This document shows positions 32,214 through 43,810 of a stretch of DNA of 64,000 bases, piece by piece. The notes under the pieces are model-generated. The model saw only the letters and a program-made list of their open reading frames with translations. It was not told the DNA's origin and made no database searches. Origin of the DNA: Eurosta solidaginis (lineage: Eukaryota > Arthropoda > Insecta > Diptera > Tephritidae); contig NC_090324.1 of assembly GCF_040869045.1 (NCBI RefSeq), positions 189,160,028-189,224,027 on the forward strand, written 5' to 3'. The first letter of the stretch is position 1. Each line of letters starts with the position of its first letter. A program made the position numbers and the translations under genes.

Positions 32214-34399
32214 TTGGTCAATGAAAATATGACCGCCTACTGGACTGCTTTTGGTTCAGGCCCTTCGGGTTTCGCACCTTTCGGATGCGCTGCCATAAAA
32301 TTTATATCATTGGTTGCAGTCCTTGCTGCTGAAATCCACGTTGGTGATGCAATTGGTGTTGTTGTTAAAAAAATATCTCCCTGGCGCTTACGAAAGCGTT
32401 TGTTTGTTTGGAGACGGTATGTTCCCTGTAGGAACAGGAGTTGTATTTACCACTTGGCGCACGTTGAAGCTATTGAAGGCTTCCACGCCAATTGGGCGCT
32501 CACGACTATGAGACCATTTGACTGTGCGCGCCGGTATTAGGTTGGTTGTGAAACATTCACGTATTACTCCAAAAAAAAAAAAATTATAAATTTTTAAGAA
32601 ACGGAAAACTTTCTCGAAAAAGATTGGGATTTGCTCTAATGGACCCTGTACCCACATACGCATTATGTTGGGTGAAAATTGTTCGAAAATACGGTGGCTG
32701 TAACAGTAATTTTCGTTTACTTAGAACTTACCGTTTTAAACTACCTCCATTCTAAAATGTCAGACGCTCCAAGCTGCAGAATGATATCAACCCAAAAAAA
32801 TGAACAACTCACAGTTCCGGATAAAATAATGCCTCTGCTACCTGATTTCTACAAAATCTATTCTTGTTGACTATATCTCGTCTTCTTTACCATTATTACC
32901 GCAAACTGTTTTTTTGCCTTGTTCGGCAATGCCAAACTTTTTAACGTCCACACGCACTACTTCCTTGTCCTTCTGGACTTCGCGCACAGGGAAATTTTAC
33001 TCACAAATATCACACAAGTTTTTATTTTAAAATCTAAATAGCCCGCGCACTGCCAACTTTGTTGTCTGCTTCAATACATTTAATCCTCTTGCCCTACAGT
33101 TACCCCCTTTTATAACAGCAGAATCGATCACCCGATACCGTTTTCCTTTGCCGTTTTTGCATTATCATACTTTCCTGTACATGTATTCAATCACTACCAT
33201 CATAGCCTATATCTCTCCCTTTCCTTATTCTCACTACATCCTTAACTATCATCTGGCACCCTTTAAGCAGAGCTTTTCGGACTTCTCGTTGGTGACTTTC
33301 CGAACGTTTTCTAGCAACTGACATTTCTCGTGTTTACAATTTTAATATTTATTTTATTTGTATGAAGACCCAAATCTTAAAATTGCATGTGATCTGGTGG
33401 ACATATTCCGACCTACTTTGCTTGCTGACAAACCTCTCTTGCTCCCGGTGGTTTTACCCTTCGTTTTAAGGCTCTACGGACATCCACAATAGGCCAATGG
33501 CTGCGCCAATCTTTCTACGCCAACACTGCCATTGACCAAAGAAAACATTGTAAGTATGTACTACATATCTAAATTGTGATTTATCATCAGAAAACCCAAA
33601 TGATTAATCTAATAAAGATATCTTATAAAAAACACGTTCATGAACATTTTATTTTATGTTAACATTCTCCTGGTTGAGTTTATGGGTGCGCCCATTCTCA
33701 CGCTCACATTAGACCGTGATCTATTGTTTGGTAAAAAAAAAATGTTTGGGAATATTTGCTCGGAGCTACACCAGCTTGGTCTATTGTTATGCCACCTCTT
33801 TGCTAGGATCTACTCTGCATTTATTATGGTTTCGACAGTCAGACGTATACAGCTTCATTCTTTCAAGTGCGGCCATTCAGAGTTTCGACGTTTCCATCAT
33901 ATGCGATCTTCGAGCGGGACAAGGTAGGTTCCAGTCCCAACGCGGGGAACACCCACATCCTGATAACGTCTCCTGCCTCGAGAGCATAGCCGGGCATATG
34001 TTACGGGAAGTAAAAAAAAAATGTATACTAAATGTATGAACTCTTACTTTTTGTGCTCTTTTTAGATGAACTTCAGAACGGGTACCTTTTGAGAACATCC
34101 TACCCCGCCAACTTGACCCTCATCGAAGGAGTGGTATTCCGCAAGTATTGAATATATCATTTTATATAGTTATTTAAATGTTGTATTCTTTTCAGGTGAA
34201 CAATGACCGCTGCTTAGTATTAAGATATTTCATATAAAATTCCTCTCGCATTTCTGTTTAAGATCTTTAGCATGCCAGGCCCCTAAACTCTTCCCTGCCG
34301 GTGACTATAATAGGTACATATTGTTCCCTACTGCCCTTGTAATACGACAATTTGTGAATTTGCGACAAAATTACGAATTTACATTCTGTTTAAAGTCGC
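32214..34399 (-). other. gypsy-A noncoding tail, copy 3
   Basis: Matches 7383-9490, with about 75 bp around 33680-33760 (gcgcccattctcacgctc...) that copies 1 and 2 lack but copy 4 has. Copies 1 and 2 therefore carry a deletion. No gene supported. Confidence 0.6.
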
Positions 34400-35250
34400 T
34401 CAGCACAAAGTTACGTTTATAGACTTCCTGACCAGGTTTGAATTGTATTTCCTTTTATTGTAGCGAACCGCGTTTACCTCGTATGCTTCATGCAAATTTT
34501 CCTTTATACTTTCGCGCATTAATCTTAATTTATCACTATGGTCAAGAAAGAAGACTTCATTATCGCTCATGCTATCCAACTTCCGTGCCAAGGCATAGTC
34601 TACCCAATTCGTGAACATATTGAGACCGAACAACGCGAAGTATGGCGACACCCTTGTTGCAGAATGTACTGCACTACGAAGTGAACATTCTCTCTGTTAG
34701 ATATAGGTCCAATCCCGATGTTCTTTCTCTAGATAAGATCTAATAGCAGCTAACACAGACTGATTCGCTCGTTCAGCAGCATTCGAATGTGGTGAATAAA
34801 AAGCTGTTTTTAGATGTTTGACCCCACAGGTTTTCCATTATCGGAATGTACTACTTCCGGAACCCCAAATTTGTGAAAGATTTCATCGGTTATAAATATA
34901 ACCAAATTGCTTGCGGTAGCTTCGCACTTCGCTTTTAAAAAAATGAACTTCGAAAAGTGATCAACGACGAAAAAGATAAAACTGTTGCCGCATTTCGACC
35001 TCAGGTATTTGCCGAGAAATTCAACATATATTTTCTGAAATGGTCGAACTTTTACCACCTCTTTTCCGATACCTGGCTTCAAAACTGCATTACATACTCG
35101 CACGAAGTCGCGAACCTGTACCACCATGTTAGACCAATAATACAACCTCCTTAACCGATGCAACGTTTTCGCCATACGCCCATGCGCAGCTATCTCTAGG
35201 CAGTGTGCATTTTCAATGAGAGTTGAAGTCAAAGCCTCAGGGACCCACAA
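34400..35250 (-). pseudogene. Integrase relic of gypsy-A copy 3
   Basis: 35250-34810 (146 aa) includes the zinc-binding HHCC region (ENAHCLEIAAHGRMAKTLH...VCNAVLKP), FQKIYVEFLGKYLRS, where the first catalytic Asp position reads Glu, VVDHFSKF, and VVHSDNGK with the second Asp. A deletion and frameshift near 34800-34830 remove the following segment. 34651-34400 is the C-terminal part (MSPYFALFGLNMF...). Inactive. Confidence 0.75.
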
Positions 35251-35256
35251 TTTCCA

Positions 35257-36201
35257 TTAATTCTCTTCTAATTCTACGTTTTTAGACAAGAACCGTTTGA
35301 ACACCATCCCGTCTTCTACCTTCAAATCCGGCAACCTTTCTTTGTTGTTTTGTATAGTGTCGATTAGTTCTTTGTATTCTTTGGATTCAAATTCAACTGT
35401 ATCCATTTTGCCTATCGGGCATTCTGTAATCACTTCTATACAACGAGAAAGTGTGTCTGCCACTATGTTATCTGAACCTTTATGGTGCTCTATCTCAAAA
35501 TTAAAAACTTGTAGTTGTAATGAAGACCTGGCGAGTCTCCTATTCAACTCTTTTAAAGACATCAGCCACTTAAGACTAGCATGGTCAGTCACTATTGTAA
35601 ACGGTATTAAGTCTATATATGGTCGAAATTTCTTGACGGCCATCACCGCCAGAAGACATTCCTTCTCCGTAGTGCTATACTTCCTCTGGCAATCATTAAA
35701 TTTTTGCGAATAGTATGTGATGGGTTTCTCCGCCCCATCGATTTCTTTTTGATATAGTGCTGCTAGTAGACCATAGTTGGACGCATCGCACTGTACCCAA
35801 AATCTTTTTGCGAAATCTGGATGCCTAAGTACCGGAGCGCTCGCAAGTGCTTTTTTCAAGCTATTAAATGCTTCAATAGCTTCTGTAGACAATTCAAATT
35901 TCTTACCTTTCTTCAACGAATCGGTCAAAGGTGCTGCCGTTGTGGCGACATTCCTGATAAATCGCCTATACCATCGGCAGTTCCAAGGAAACCTGTTTGA
36001 CCGTTTTCGGTACAGGGATATTTTGTATAGCTTTGATTTTCTACGGGTCTGTCTTCAACAACCCGACTCCTTCTCTTTAAAGCAAAATTTCGATTTCTTC
36101 AACCCTATTGTAAGGTTCGCATCTCTTAGGCAGATGACGACCTACTGCAAGATCCGAAGATGTGAGCCGAATTCAGGGCGATGATTAATAAATCATCTAA
36201 G
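35257..36201 (-). pseudogene. RT C-terminal part and RNase H of gypsy-A copy 3
   Basis: The 223-aa frame 35928-35257 is one continuous RNase H: VQCDASNYGLLAALYQ (first Asp), STTEKECLLAVMAVK (Glu), FTIVTDHASLKWLMSL (Asp) and [13 protein letters not shown] (Asp). The linker that leads to integrase follows. Upstream, 36201-35930 is the thumb/connection region with frameshifts and small deletions. This is the best preserved RNase H among the copies. Confidence 0.8.
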
Positions 36202-36586
36202 TAAATAAAAACGCCACCGTGGTGTGATGGTAGCGTGCTCCGCCTATCACACCGTATGCCCTGGGTTCAACTCCCGGGCAAAGCAACATCAAAATTTTAG
36301 AAATAAGATTTTTCAATTAGAAGAAAATTTTTCTAAGCGGGGTCGCCCCTCGGCAGTGTCTGGCAAGCACTCCGATTGTATTTCTGCCATGAAAAGCTCT
36401 CAGTGAAAACTCATCTGCCTTGCAGATGCCGTTCGGAGTCGGCATAAAACATGTAGGTCCCGTCCGGCCAATTTGTAGGGAAAAATCAAGAGGAGCACGA
36501 CGCAAATTGGAAGAGAAGCTCGGCCTTAGATCTCTTCGGAGGTTATCGCGCCTTACATTTTTTTTTTTTTTATTTAAATAAAAACG
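36202..36586 (+). repeat. 12-bp target-site duplication bracketing the SINE
   Basis: taaataaaaacg at 36202-36213 and 36575-36586, perfect. It lies within the RT codons for the segment ending in YLDD. Confidence 0.9.
36214..36574 (+). mobile_element. tRNA-derived SINE
   Basis: The 361-bp insert begins with a tRNA-like head: A-box-like tggtgtgatgg (36220-36230) and a perfect B box GGTTCAACTCC (36264-36274), 33 bp apart, as for RNA polymerase III internal promoters. A tRNA-unrelated body follows, ending ggttatcgcgccttaca and a T-rich tail. It is bounded by a perfect 12-bp target duplication, so the insertion went through LINE-type target-primed reverse transcription. It interrupts RT of gypsy-A copy 3 just ahead of the YLDD codons. 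A tail fragment of the same family lies at 7297. Confidence 0.88.
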
Positions 36587-37243
36587 CTAGATTTCAATCT
36601 TTGTGGCATAGTCACGAATTGATAGAGTGGGCATCCAGGCACAGTGAAAGCGGTATAGGGTTTGCTCTCGTCGTCTAGTTCAATTTGCCAAAAAGCTAAT
36701 TTTAAGTCGATGCTACTTATAAAATGCATGTGGTCGATACGACTTAATATTCCTTCTATATTTTGTAGAGGATAAGCATCTTTTACAGTGACAGCATTTA
36801 GCTTACGAGCATCCAAACAGAAGTGATTCTTCCCCGGTTTTCGTACGACTGTCGTCCGGTTGCTTCATGGGCTCTCACTCTCCTCTATCACGCCCAACTC
36901 CAACATTTTGTCGAATTCTTCATAAACGATCGCTTGCATTGCGGGCGAAAGTGGAGAGTGTCGCTCCTTGATGGGCACTGCCTCGTCGACAAGCTTGATG
37001 GTATGCTTTTCCAAACTAGTGCGTCCCAAATCGTGTTCTTAGTATGTTTTAAAACTTTTGACTACCTTTTCCAACCGCTATTTTTGCTCTGGCGTTAAAC
37101 TATGTAGGACGCGAAGTTCATTCTTGTATTCTTCAGTTACCATCTCTTTTTCTATTTTTGTCAAATCAATTTCTTTAACGGAAATAACTTCCGGTGCCAG
37201 CTCAAAAATTCTCCAAAAATCCACCCCAACATATATCTTTTGA
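36587..37243 (-). pseudogene. RT N-terminal/palm part of gypsy-A copy 3
   Basis: Contains DARKLNAVTVKDAYPLQNI and HFISSIDLKLAFWQIELDDES (first catalytic Asp) in frame 36816-36587, then PLYQFVTM and the sequence leading to VFIYLDD, now split by the SINE. About 25 residues of the conserved segment between the TM and YLDD motifs are absent. The part above 36830 carries stops at positions that differ from copies 1 and 2. Confidence 0.8.
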
Positions 37244-37244
37244 T

Positions 37245-37620
37245 CTAAATATGGACATAAAAAAATGTAATTTCATTTTCTACCGAGTTGAATTTTACCG
37301 GTATAGTAATTTTGCATAAGACATTATGTCTGCGACCGCCTGCTGTTTTAACTGAGGACACATAACGTTTGATTGGAACTCCTATTTGTTCCACAAACTC
37401 CCTACAGCCACGGCCTAGAATGCTGACTGAAGCGCCAATGTCTAGCAAACCGCGTGTCTGTACCCCCTTTATTTCTATGTCGGCGTAAACGCGCGGGTCC
37501 GTGCTGCTTATTTTCTTTACCGAGGCCACTACCTTCTGTAGAAGCATTTTCCTCTTACGAAAACGTTCTCTTGCCTTCTGTACTTTACGCGAAATTGCTC
37601 GGCGTCCTATTATAATGCTG
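37245..37620 (-). pseudogene. Aspartic protease of gypsy-A copy 3
   Basis: The 100-aa frame 37547-37245 carries RGLLDIGASVSILGRGCREFVEQIG, an intact retropepsin-type active-site loop, followed by the flap-side region VKTAGGRRHNVLCKITIPVKF. It reads through the point where copies 1 and 2 break. This gives the reference for the Gly-to-Asp change in those copies. Confidence 0.75.
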
Positions 37621-37703
37621 TCGGCGAAAATCCTTTCCCGAGTTTCAAGATATTTTCTTAGTTTTTCATCATATGAGGGTGTAATTTCCTTGCCCGTCTT
37701 TCG

Positions 37704-37926
37704 TCATTTTCTTGATTTCAAAATTGTGTTAAAATTGCAAATGCCGGTGGTGGTTGCGGATTCGGTATCCGATGGGTTACACAACGGGCATTTTGGTGTA
37801 ATCACGTCCAGTTTGCCACATTTATAGCAAAAGAAGCGTCGCTGAAGCGACATGCATTCAGCAAAAAGTGGCCTTCCGCGCCACAATTCCAGCACGGAAC
37901 TCTCCTGCAACCGAACGTTGCTTATC
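37704..37926 (-). pseudogene. Nucleocapsid region of gypsy-A copy 3
   Basis: The frame 37973-37704 contains LELWRGRPLF in the shifted reading and the zinc-ribbon CYKCGKLDVITPKCPLC. A further small deletion near 37913 separates it from gag. Confidence 0.65.
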
Positions 37927-39250
37927 CTAAGGTTGATGGCATATTTCCTCCACGGCGAATTGTCCCTCATCACAGGGAGGAAAACGCTCTCCCTCTTCCA
38001 CCTGATTTATTTCATCTATCTGCTGTGTTCTGGGCGCAAAACTATTCGATGGGATATGGTCCCGGCGCGGAAAGCATCGCTCGATTTCCTTACACTCCAT
38101 TCGGAGCTGGTCCAGTGAATAGGCTGAGATAGGATAAACTAATTTCGCTAGTGATTCGTGTAGATTTCCTTTCACTAGTCGCACTATCTCATATTCAGGT
38201 ATCGGATTTCTAATTCGCGAGCGCAAAACCCCGACGGCGTGGAAGTAAACGTCGATGTTTTCCCCCTGCCTTTGCTTCCGCTCTGTAAGTTCTCTTAAAA
38301 TTTCGAAGTGTTCGTTGTGATGCGAACTGATGGCGAAGTGCAAGCTGCAAACCTGGCCAATCTACTTTACCATGTGTCTTTATATAGTGCCAGTATCATT
38401 CGCGAGCCTCTCTGCTAAGTAATCTGTGAAAATCGTGTAGTATTTTACCGCATGAACAGCCGTACTGATCTTTCAGGTACTCTAATCGAAACATGAAGTC
38501 CTCAACTGGTATAGCATCCCGGTGCCCTTGAAAATGTATGCCCCATTTTTCAATATTTATGTCTGACCTAACAAACTCCCTGTTTTCACGTCCCGTTGCT
38601 TCTCGACGTCCTATAGATATAGCTGCTGGAACTCCTTCCTCAGGAATATGTGGTTGACGAGCTGGTGGTAGGTCGTAGCGATTGACGGTGTACGCGGCCG
38701 AACTGACAGCGGGACGGTTGTTGTACATATTTGTATTATTAATATTAAAATTATCTTGCATGTTATGCTCTGCGGAACGCCTGGATTCATGGGAATCGAT
38801 ACTAGAGTTTTGTCGTCTCCTTTTATTGTTCCTATTTCGCGCTCTATTGTTAACCACTGCAGTATCCACCTCTGCGGCTGTATTTTGAGTGGCTTGTTTT
38901 GCCTCGACCATCATTTCCTTTAGGACCGGCGCTATTTCATTTCGTATATCGCGAGAATTAGGAGCTCTGTTTTGTTCGCTACTATTGGTAGTTGTGGGCG
39001 GTGGAAAGGTTAGGGTGGATGGTGGGACAGGTAATGGCTGCGGTTGAATTGGTTTTTTTGAATAGGAATTTCCCTGACTATAATCCCCTCCTGCGGCTCC
39101 AGCTTCGTTACCACCTCCTATTGTATGGAAGAGATACACGAAAGTCAGATCATTGGTGCTAATTTGTTTATTGTTTGCCATATTAGACGATTTCAACTTG
39201 TTTGCTTCACTAGTTTTTGATCGGGTACCATAAGGTGCGAAGCGTTGCAT
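37927..39250 (-). pseudogene. Gag of gypsy-A copy 3
   Basis: 39250-38396 is open for 284 codons (MQRFAPYGTRSKTSEANK) across both the Asn/Thr/Pro-rich N-terminus and the start of the capsid-like domain. This shows that the interruption between the two Gag frames in copies 1 and 2 is not ancestral, or has been lost here. One frameshift after REARE and one small deletion near 38305-38343 lead to the C-terminal frame 38343-37927. That frame ends at the same TAG as the other copies. Confidence 0.8.
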
Positions 39251-39571
39251 TCGATTGGTATTATTCGTTTATTTTCAAATTGTGTTTCGTAAAAAAAAAT
39301 TGGTAATTTGATCTCAAAACAATTTCCAAAAATCATTACTCATTAGTTTTTATCAGCCGAAAGCTCAGGATTTAAAATTGATTGCAAATAAATTTCACAA
39401 AAAAAGGCTATGATTTATAATACCACTTAAAATTTCATATATATACGTAGGGTGGTTCAGATGACACTCAGGCCTACCAAAGACAAACTTTGTTATTGGG
39501 AGTCATCGGAACTAACGCTTGCGTTCCTGCGAGGGTGTGCGCATTTCTGTACTCAAAAAAAAAAAAAAAAA
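39251..39571. other. gypsy-A 5' flank, unit 2, with intact Helentron-1 target
   Basis: Like 14061-14410 but without a long G run. tctgtactc followed by 17 A and tcaatatatgg at 39546-39580 is the empty site for Helentron 1. Confidence 0.65.
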
Positions 39572-40879
39572 TCAATATATGGATATGTTTCATTGGAATT
39601 TTATACATTATACTACACAAGTTATATGAAATTGACTGCTTGTGGCTATAATGCCTAAAATCCTTAAATTTTTGGAGCAACTTATAGAAAAAAAACTCGA
39701 ATAAGGACTTCCCTTGTATCTGTAGCAAAATAAAAGAAATGTATTGTAATGAATAAAAATATAGGAAATTCGAAAAGATGCAAATAGCCGGCCACCCTAA
39801 TGTGGCTAGCCATCTATGGGCTATTGCTAGGGTCTGTCATCCTACTTCCAACTCCTATCTCGGTGCAATTGAATTTTTTTTTTTTTTTTTTTGATCAAAC
39901 ACCATAAATAAGTCACCGAGACAGGGTGTTGGTCGCATACGGCCAGACCCGTTTAATTGGGTGATTATAAGATGGTACGTTTAGAAATGATTGAAACATA
40001 TACATACTTGTATTTGTAAATGAGTATTGGCAATTTTAAGTCGACTGATGTTATTGGCGGAATTGAAATTTACTCATTGATGAGCGCCAATTTCAACCAG
40101 CGGCGCTGCTGTAAAATACCAACAATGACATTATGTTCGATCACCATATATATGTATGTATATATGGTATTTAAAGTTATTAAAAGTTTGCTTGTAAAAA
40201 AACATCTACTTCTGTCTGGGCGCTATAATAAATATAGCAGCCCGTTTGTATGTTTTTGTTTGGGCGCCATACTTATTGTAACGTACACCTAGTGTGGATC
40301 CGCCCCTTTGCGCAATCAAGGTGGGTTAACACCAGCTAGCTCAGTGTGAGGGGTCGGGGTATTAACCCTTGTCCACCTTGATGCGGGGCGGATGTTACAA
40401 CGATTTCCTCTTCCTGTAGAAATGTACACACCTCGCAGGAAGCCCACCCTAACTTGGACCGCTCGATCATTTCGGCTTTCAGCGGGCCCCTTTTTTCTTC
40501 TGCTCCGTCTGACCCCTCTAACTACCCTGTCGTCAGCCTCCCCCTCCCCAACCGATCAAATTAGCACACCATATTAAAATTTTTTTTCTTTCAATATAAC
40601 ATTTTAATAAAAAAATAAATAAAAAAAAGTCTTACTATCTATACAGATAAATTTTAATCAAATGCTTCATAAACTTCCGGCTTTGAATTTTACAAAATTG
40701 TATGTAGCCGGGATAACCATAAATATGCTCGTAACAAAGATTTTATATTTCTAGAGCACATACGCAAAATATTACATAAAAGGTCATCAAAATTTATGTA
40801 TAGGGTTAGGTATATATCTTTCCAGGCGGTAACGTAAAATTATTCCCGATTCCACAAAACATTTAAATCAAACAAAAAA
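39572..40879. other. Blocks F and G of the base unit, copy 2
   Basis: Contains the block F hairpin (40276-40400) and the 190-bp segment 40536-40735 that is replaced by the tRNA-headed array in unit 1. The block ends in aaatcaaacaaaaaa, into which Helentron 2 inserted. No gene seen. Confidence 0.65.
40276..40400. other. Conserved long hairpin in block F, copy 2
   Basis: Same arms as at 26933-27057. This copy has an additional short inverse match, ggttaa / ttaacc, inside the loop. Confidence 0.65.
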
Positions 40880-40989
40880 CAAGTAAGGAAGGCTAAGTTC
40901 GGGTGTAACCGAACATTACATACTCAGCTGAGAGCTATGGAGACAAAATAAGGGAAAATCACCATGTAGGAAAATGAACCTAGAGTAAC

Positions 40990-43810
40990 CCTGGAATGTG
41001 TTTGTATGACATGTTTATCAAATGGAAGGTATTAAAGAGTATTTTAAGAGGGAGGGGGCCATAGTTATATAGGTGGACGCCTTTTCGAGATATCGCCATA
41101 AAGGTGGACCAGGGGTGACTCTAGAATTTGTTTGTATGATATGGTTATCAAATGAAAGGTGTTAATGAGTATTTTAAAAGGGCGTGGGCTTAGTTCTATA
41201 GGTGGACGCAATTTCGAGATATCGCCATAAAGATGGACCAGGGGTGACTCTAGAATTTGTTTGTGCGATATGGGTATCAAAAGAAAGGCGTTAATAAGTA
41301 TTTTAAAAAGGAGTTGGCCTTAAATTTATAGGTTGACGCCTTTTCGAGATATCACCATAAAGGTGGACCAGGGGTGACTCTAGAATTTGTTTGTACGATA
41401 TGGGTATCAAATGAAAGGTGTTAGTGATTATTTTAAAAGGGAGTGGGCCTTAGTTCTATAGGTGGACGCCTTTTCGAGATATCGCCATTAAGATGGACCA
41501 AGGGTGACTCTAGAATTTGTTTGTATGATATGGGTATCAAAGGAAAGGTGTTAATGAGTACTATAAAAGGGAGTGGACCTAAATTCTATAGGTGGTCGCC
41601 TTTTCGAGATATCGCCATAAAGGTGTACCAGGGGTGACTCTAGAATGCTTTTGTACAATATGGGTATCAAACGAAAGGTGTTGATGAGTATTTTAAAAGT
41701 TTAGTTCTATAGGTGGACGCCTTTTCGAGATAGCGCCATAAAGGTGGACCAGGGGTGACTCTAGAATTTGTTTGTACGATATGGGCATCAAATGAAAGGT
41801 GATAATGAGTATTTTAAAAGGGCGTGGGATTAGTTCTATAGGTGGACGCCATTTCGAGATATCGCCATAAAGGTGGAACAGGGGTGACTCTAGAATTTGC
41901 TTGTACGATATGGGCATCAAATGAAAGGTGATAATGAGTATTTTAAAAGGGCGTGGGATTAGTTCTATAGGTGGACGCCATTTCGAGAGATCACCATAAA
42001 GGTGGAACAGGGGTGACTCTAGAATTTGTTTGTATGATATGGGTATCAAATGAAAGGTGTTAGTGATTATTTTAAAAGGGAGTGGGCCTTAGTTCTATAG
42101 GTGGACGCCTTTTCGAAATATCGCCATAAAGGTGGACCAGGGGTGACTCTAGAATTTGTTTGTATGATATGGGTATCAAATGAAAGGTGTTAATGAGTAC
42201 TATAAAAGGGAGTGGGCCTAAATTCTATAGGTGGCCGCCTTTTCGAGATATCGCCATAAAGGTGTACCAGGGGTGACTCTAGAATGCTTTTGTACAATAT
42301 GGGTATCAAACGAAAGGTGTTGATGAGTATTTTAAAAGGGAGTGGGCCTTAGTTCTATAGGTGGACGCCTTTTCGAGATAGCGCCATAAAGGTGGACCAG
42401 GGGTGACTCTAGAATTTGTTTGTACGATATGGGCATCAAATGAAAGGTGATAATGAGTATTTTAAAAGGGCATGGGATTAGTTCTATAGGTGGACGCCAT
42501 TTCGAGATATCGCCATTAAGGTGGAACAGGGGTGACTCTAGAATTTGCTTGTACGATATGGGTATCAAATGAAAGGCGTTAATGGGTATTTTAAAAAGGA
42601 GTGGGCCTTAATTCTATAGGTGAAAGCCTTTTCGAAATATCGCCATAAAGGTGGACCAGGGGTGACTCTAGAATGCGTTTGTACAATATGGGTATCAAAG
42701 AAAGGTGTTAATGAGTATTTGAAAAGGGAGTGGGCCTTAGTTCTATAGGTGGACGCCTTTTCGAGATATCGCCATAAAGGTGGACCAGGGGTGACTCTAG
42801 AATTTGTTTGTACGATATGGGTATCAAATGAAAGGCGTTAATGAGTATTTTAAAAAGGAGTGGGCCTTAATTCTATAGGTGAAAGCCTTTTCGAAATATC
42901 GCCATAAAGGTGGACCAGGGGTGACTCTAGAATTTGTTTGTATGATATGGGTATCAAATGAAAGGTGTTAATGAGTACTTTAAAATGGAGTGAACCTAAG
43001 TTCTATTGGTGGCCGCCTTTTCGAGATATCGCCATAAAGGTGGACCAGGGGAGACTCTAGAATGCGTTTGTACAATATAGGTATCAAACGAAAGGTGTTA
43101 ATGAGTATTTTAAAAGGGAGTGGGCCTTAGTTCTATAGGTGGACGCTTTTTTGAGATATCGCCATAAAGGTGGACCAGGGGTGACTCTAGAATGCGTTTG
43201 TACAATATGGGTATCAAAGAAAGGTGTTAATGAGTATTTGAAAAGGGAGTGGGCCTTAGTTCTATAGGTGGACGCCTTTTCGAGATATCCATAAAGGTGG
43301 GCAAGGGGTGACTCTAGAATTTGTTTGTACGATATTGGTATCAAATGAAAGGCGCTAATGAGTATTTTAAAAGGGAGTGGGTCTTAATTCTATAGGTGGT
43401 CGCCTTTTCGAGATATCGCCATAAAGGTGGAGCAGGGGTGACTCTAGAATTTGTTTATACGATATGGGTATCAAATGAAAGGTGCTAATGAGAATTTTAA
43501 AAGGGAGTGGGCCTTAGTTCTATAGGTGGACGCCTTTTCGAGATATCGTTATAAAGGTGGACGAGGGTTGACTCTAGAATGCGTTTGTACAATATGGGTA
43601 TCAAACGAATGGTGATAATGAGTATTTTAAAAGGGAGTGGGCCTTAGTTCTATAGGTGAACGCGTTTTCGAGATATCGCCATAAAGGTGGACAGCGGGTG
43701 ACTCTGTAATGCGTTTGTATGATATGGGTATCAAATTAAAGGTATTAATGAGTGTTTTAAAAGGGAGTGGTTGTAGTTGTATATGTGAAGGCGTTTTCGA
43801 GATATAGACC
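40990..43810 (+). repeat. 130-bp tandem repeat inside Helentron 2 (about 21 monomers)
   Basis: Monomer starts near 42131, 42261, 42391 and 42520 give a period of 129-130 bp. The variant types (gcgtttgtacaat versus tttgtttgtacgat) alternate in blocks. Multi-monomer blocks recur: 41640-41830 resembles 42290-42470, and 42680-42780 resembles 43190-43280. This suggests unequal exchange inside the element. Confidence 0.88.

Larger units (their letters stand above)
32214..39330 (-). mobile_element. Ty3/gypsy relic 'gypsy-A', copy 3
   Basis: More diverged from copies 1 and 2 but in some respects less damaged. Gag is open across the 5' half, the protease keeps D-x-G-A-S, and the YLDD codons of RT are present. 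Order: gag 39250-37927, nucleocapsid 37926-37704, protease 37547-37245, RT 37243-36587, SINE insertion, RT end/RNase H 36201-35257, integrase 35250-34400, tail 34399-32214. No LTRs were recognised. It belongs to unit 2 of the array. Confidence 0.85.

Noticed and set aside
41010..43800. CRISPR-like array
   Set aside because: Tandem 130-bp monomers have no unique spacers, are directly contiguous and lie in a eukaryotic transposon.
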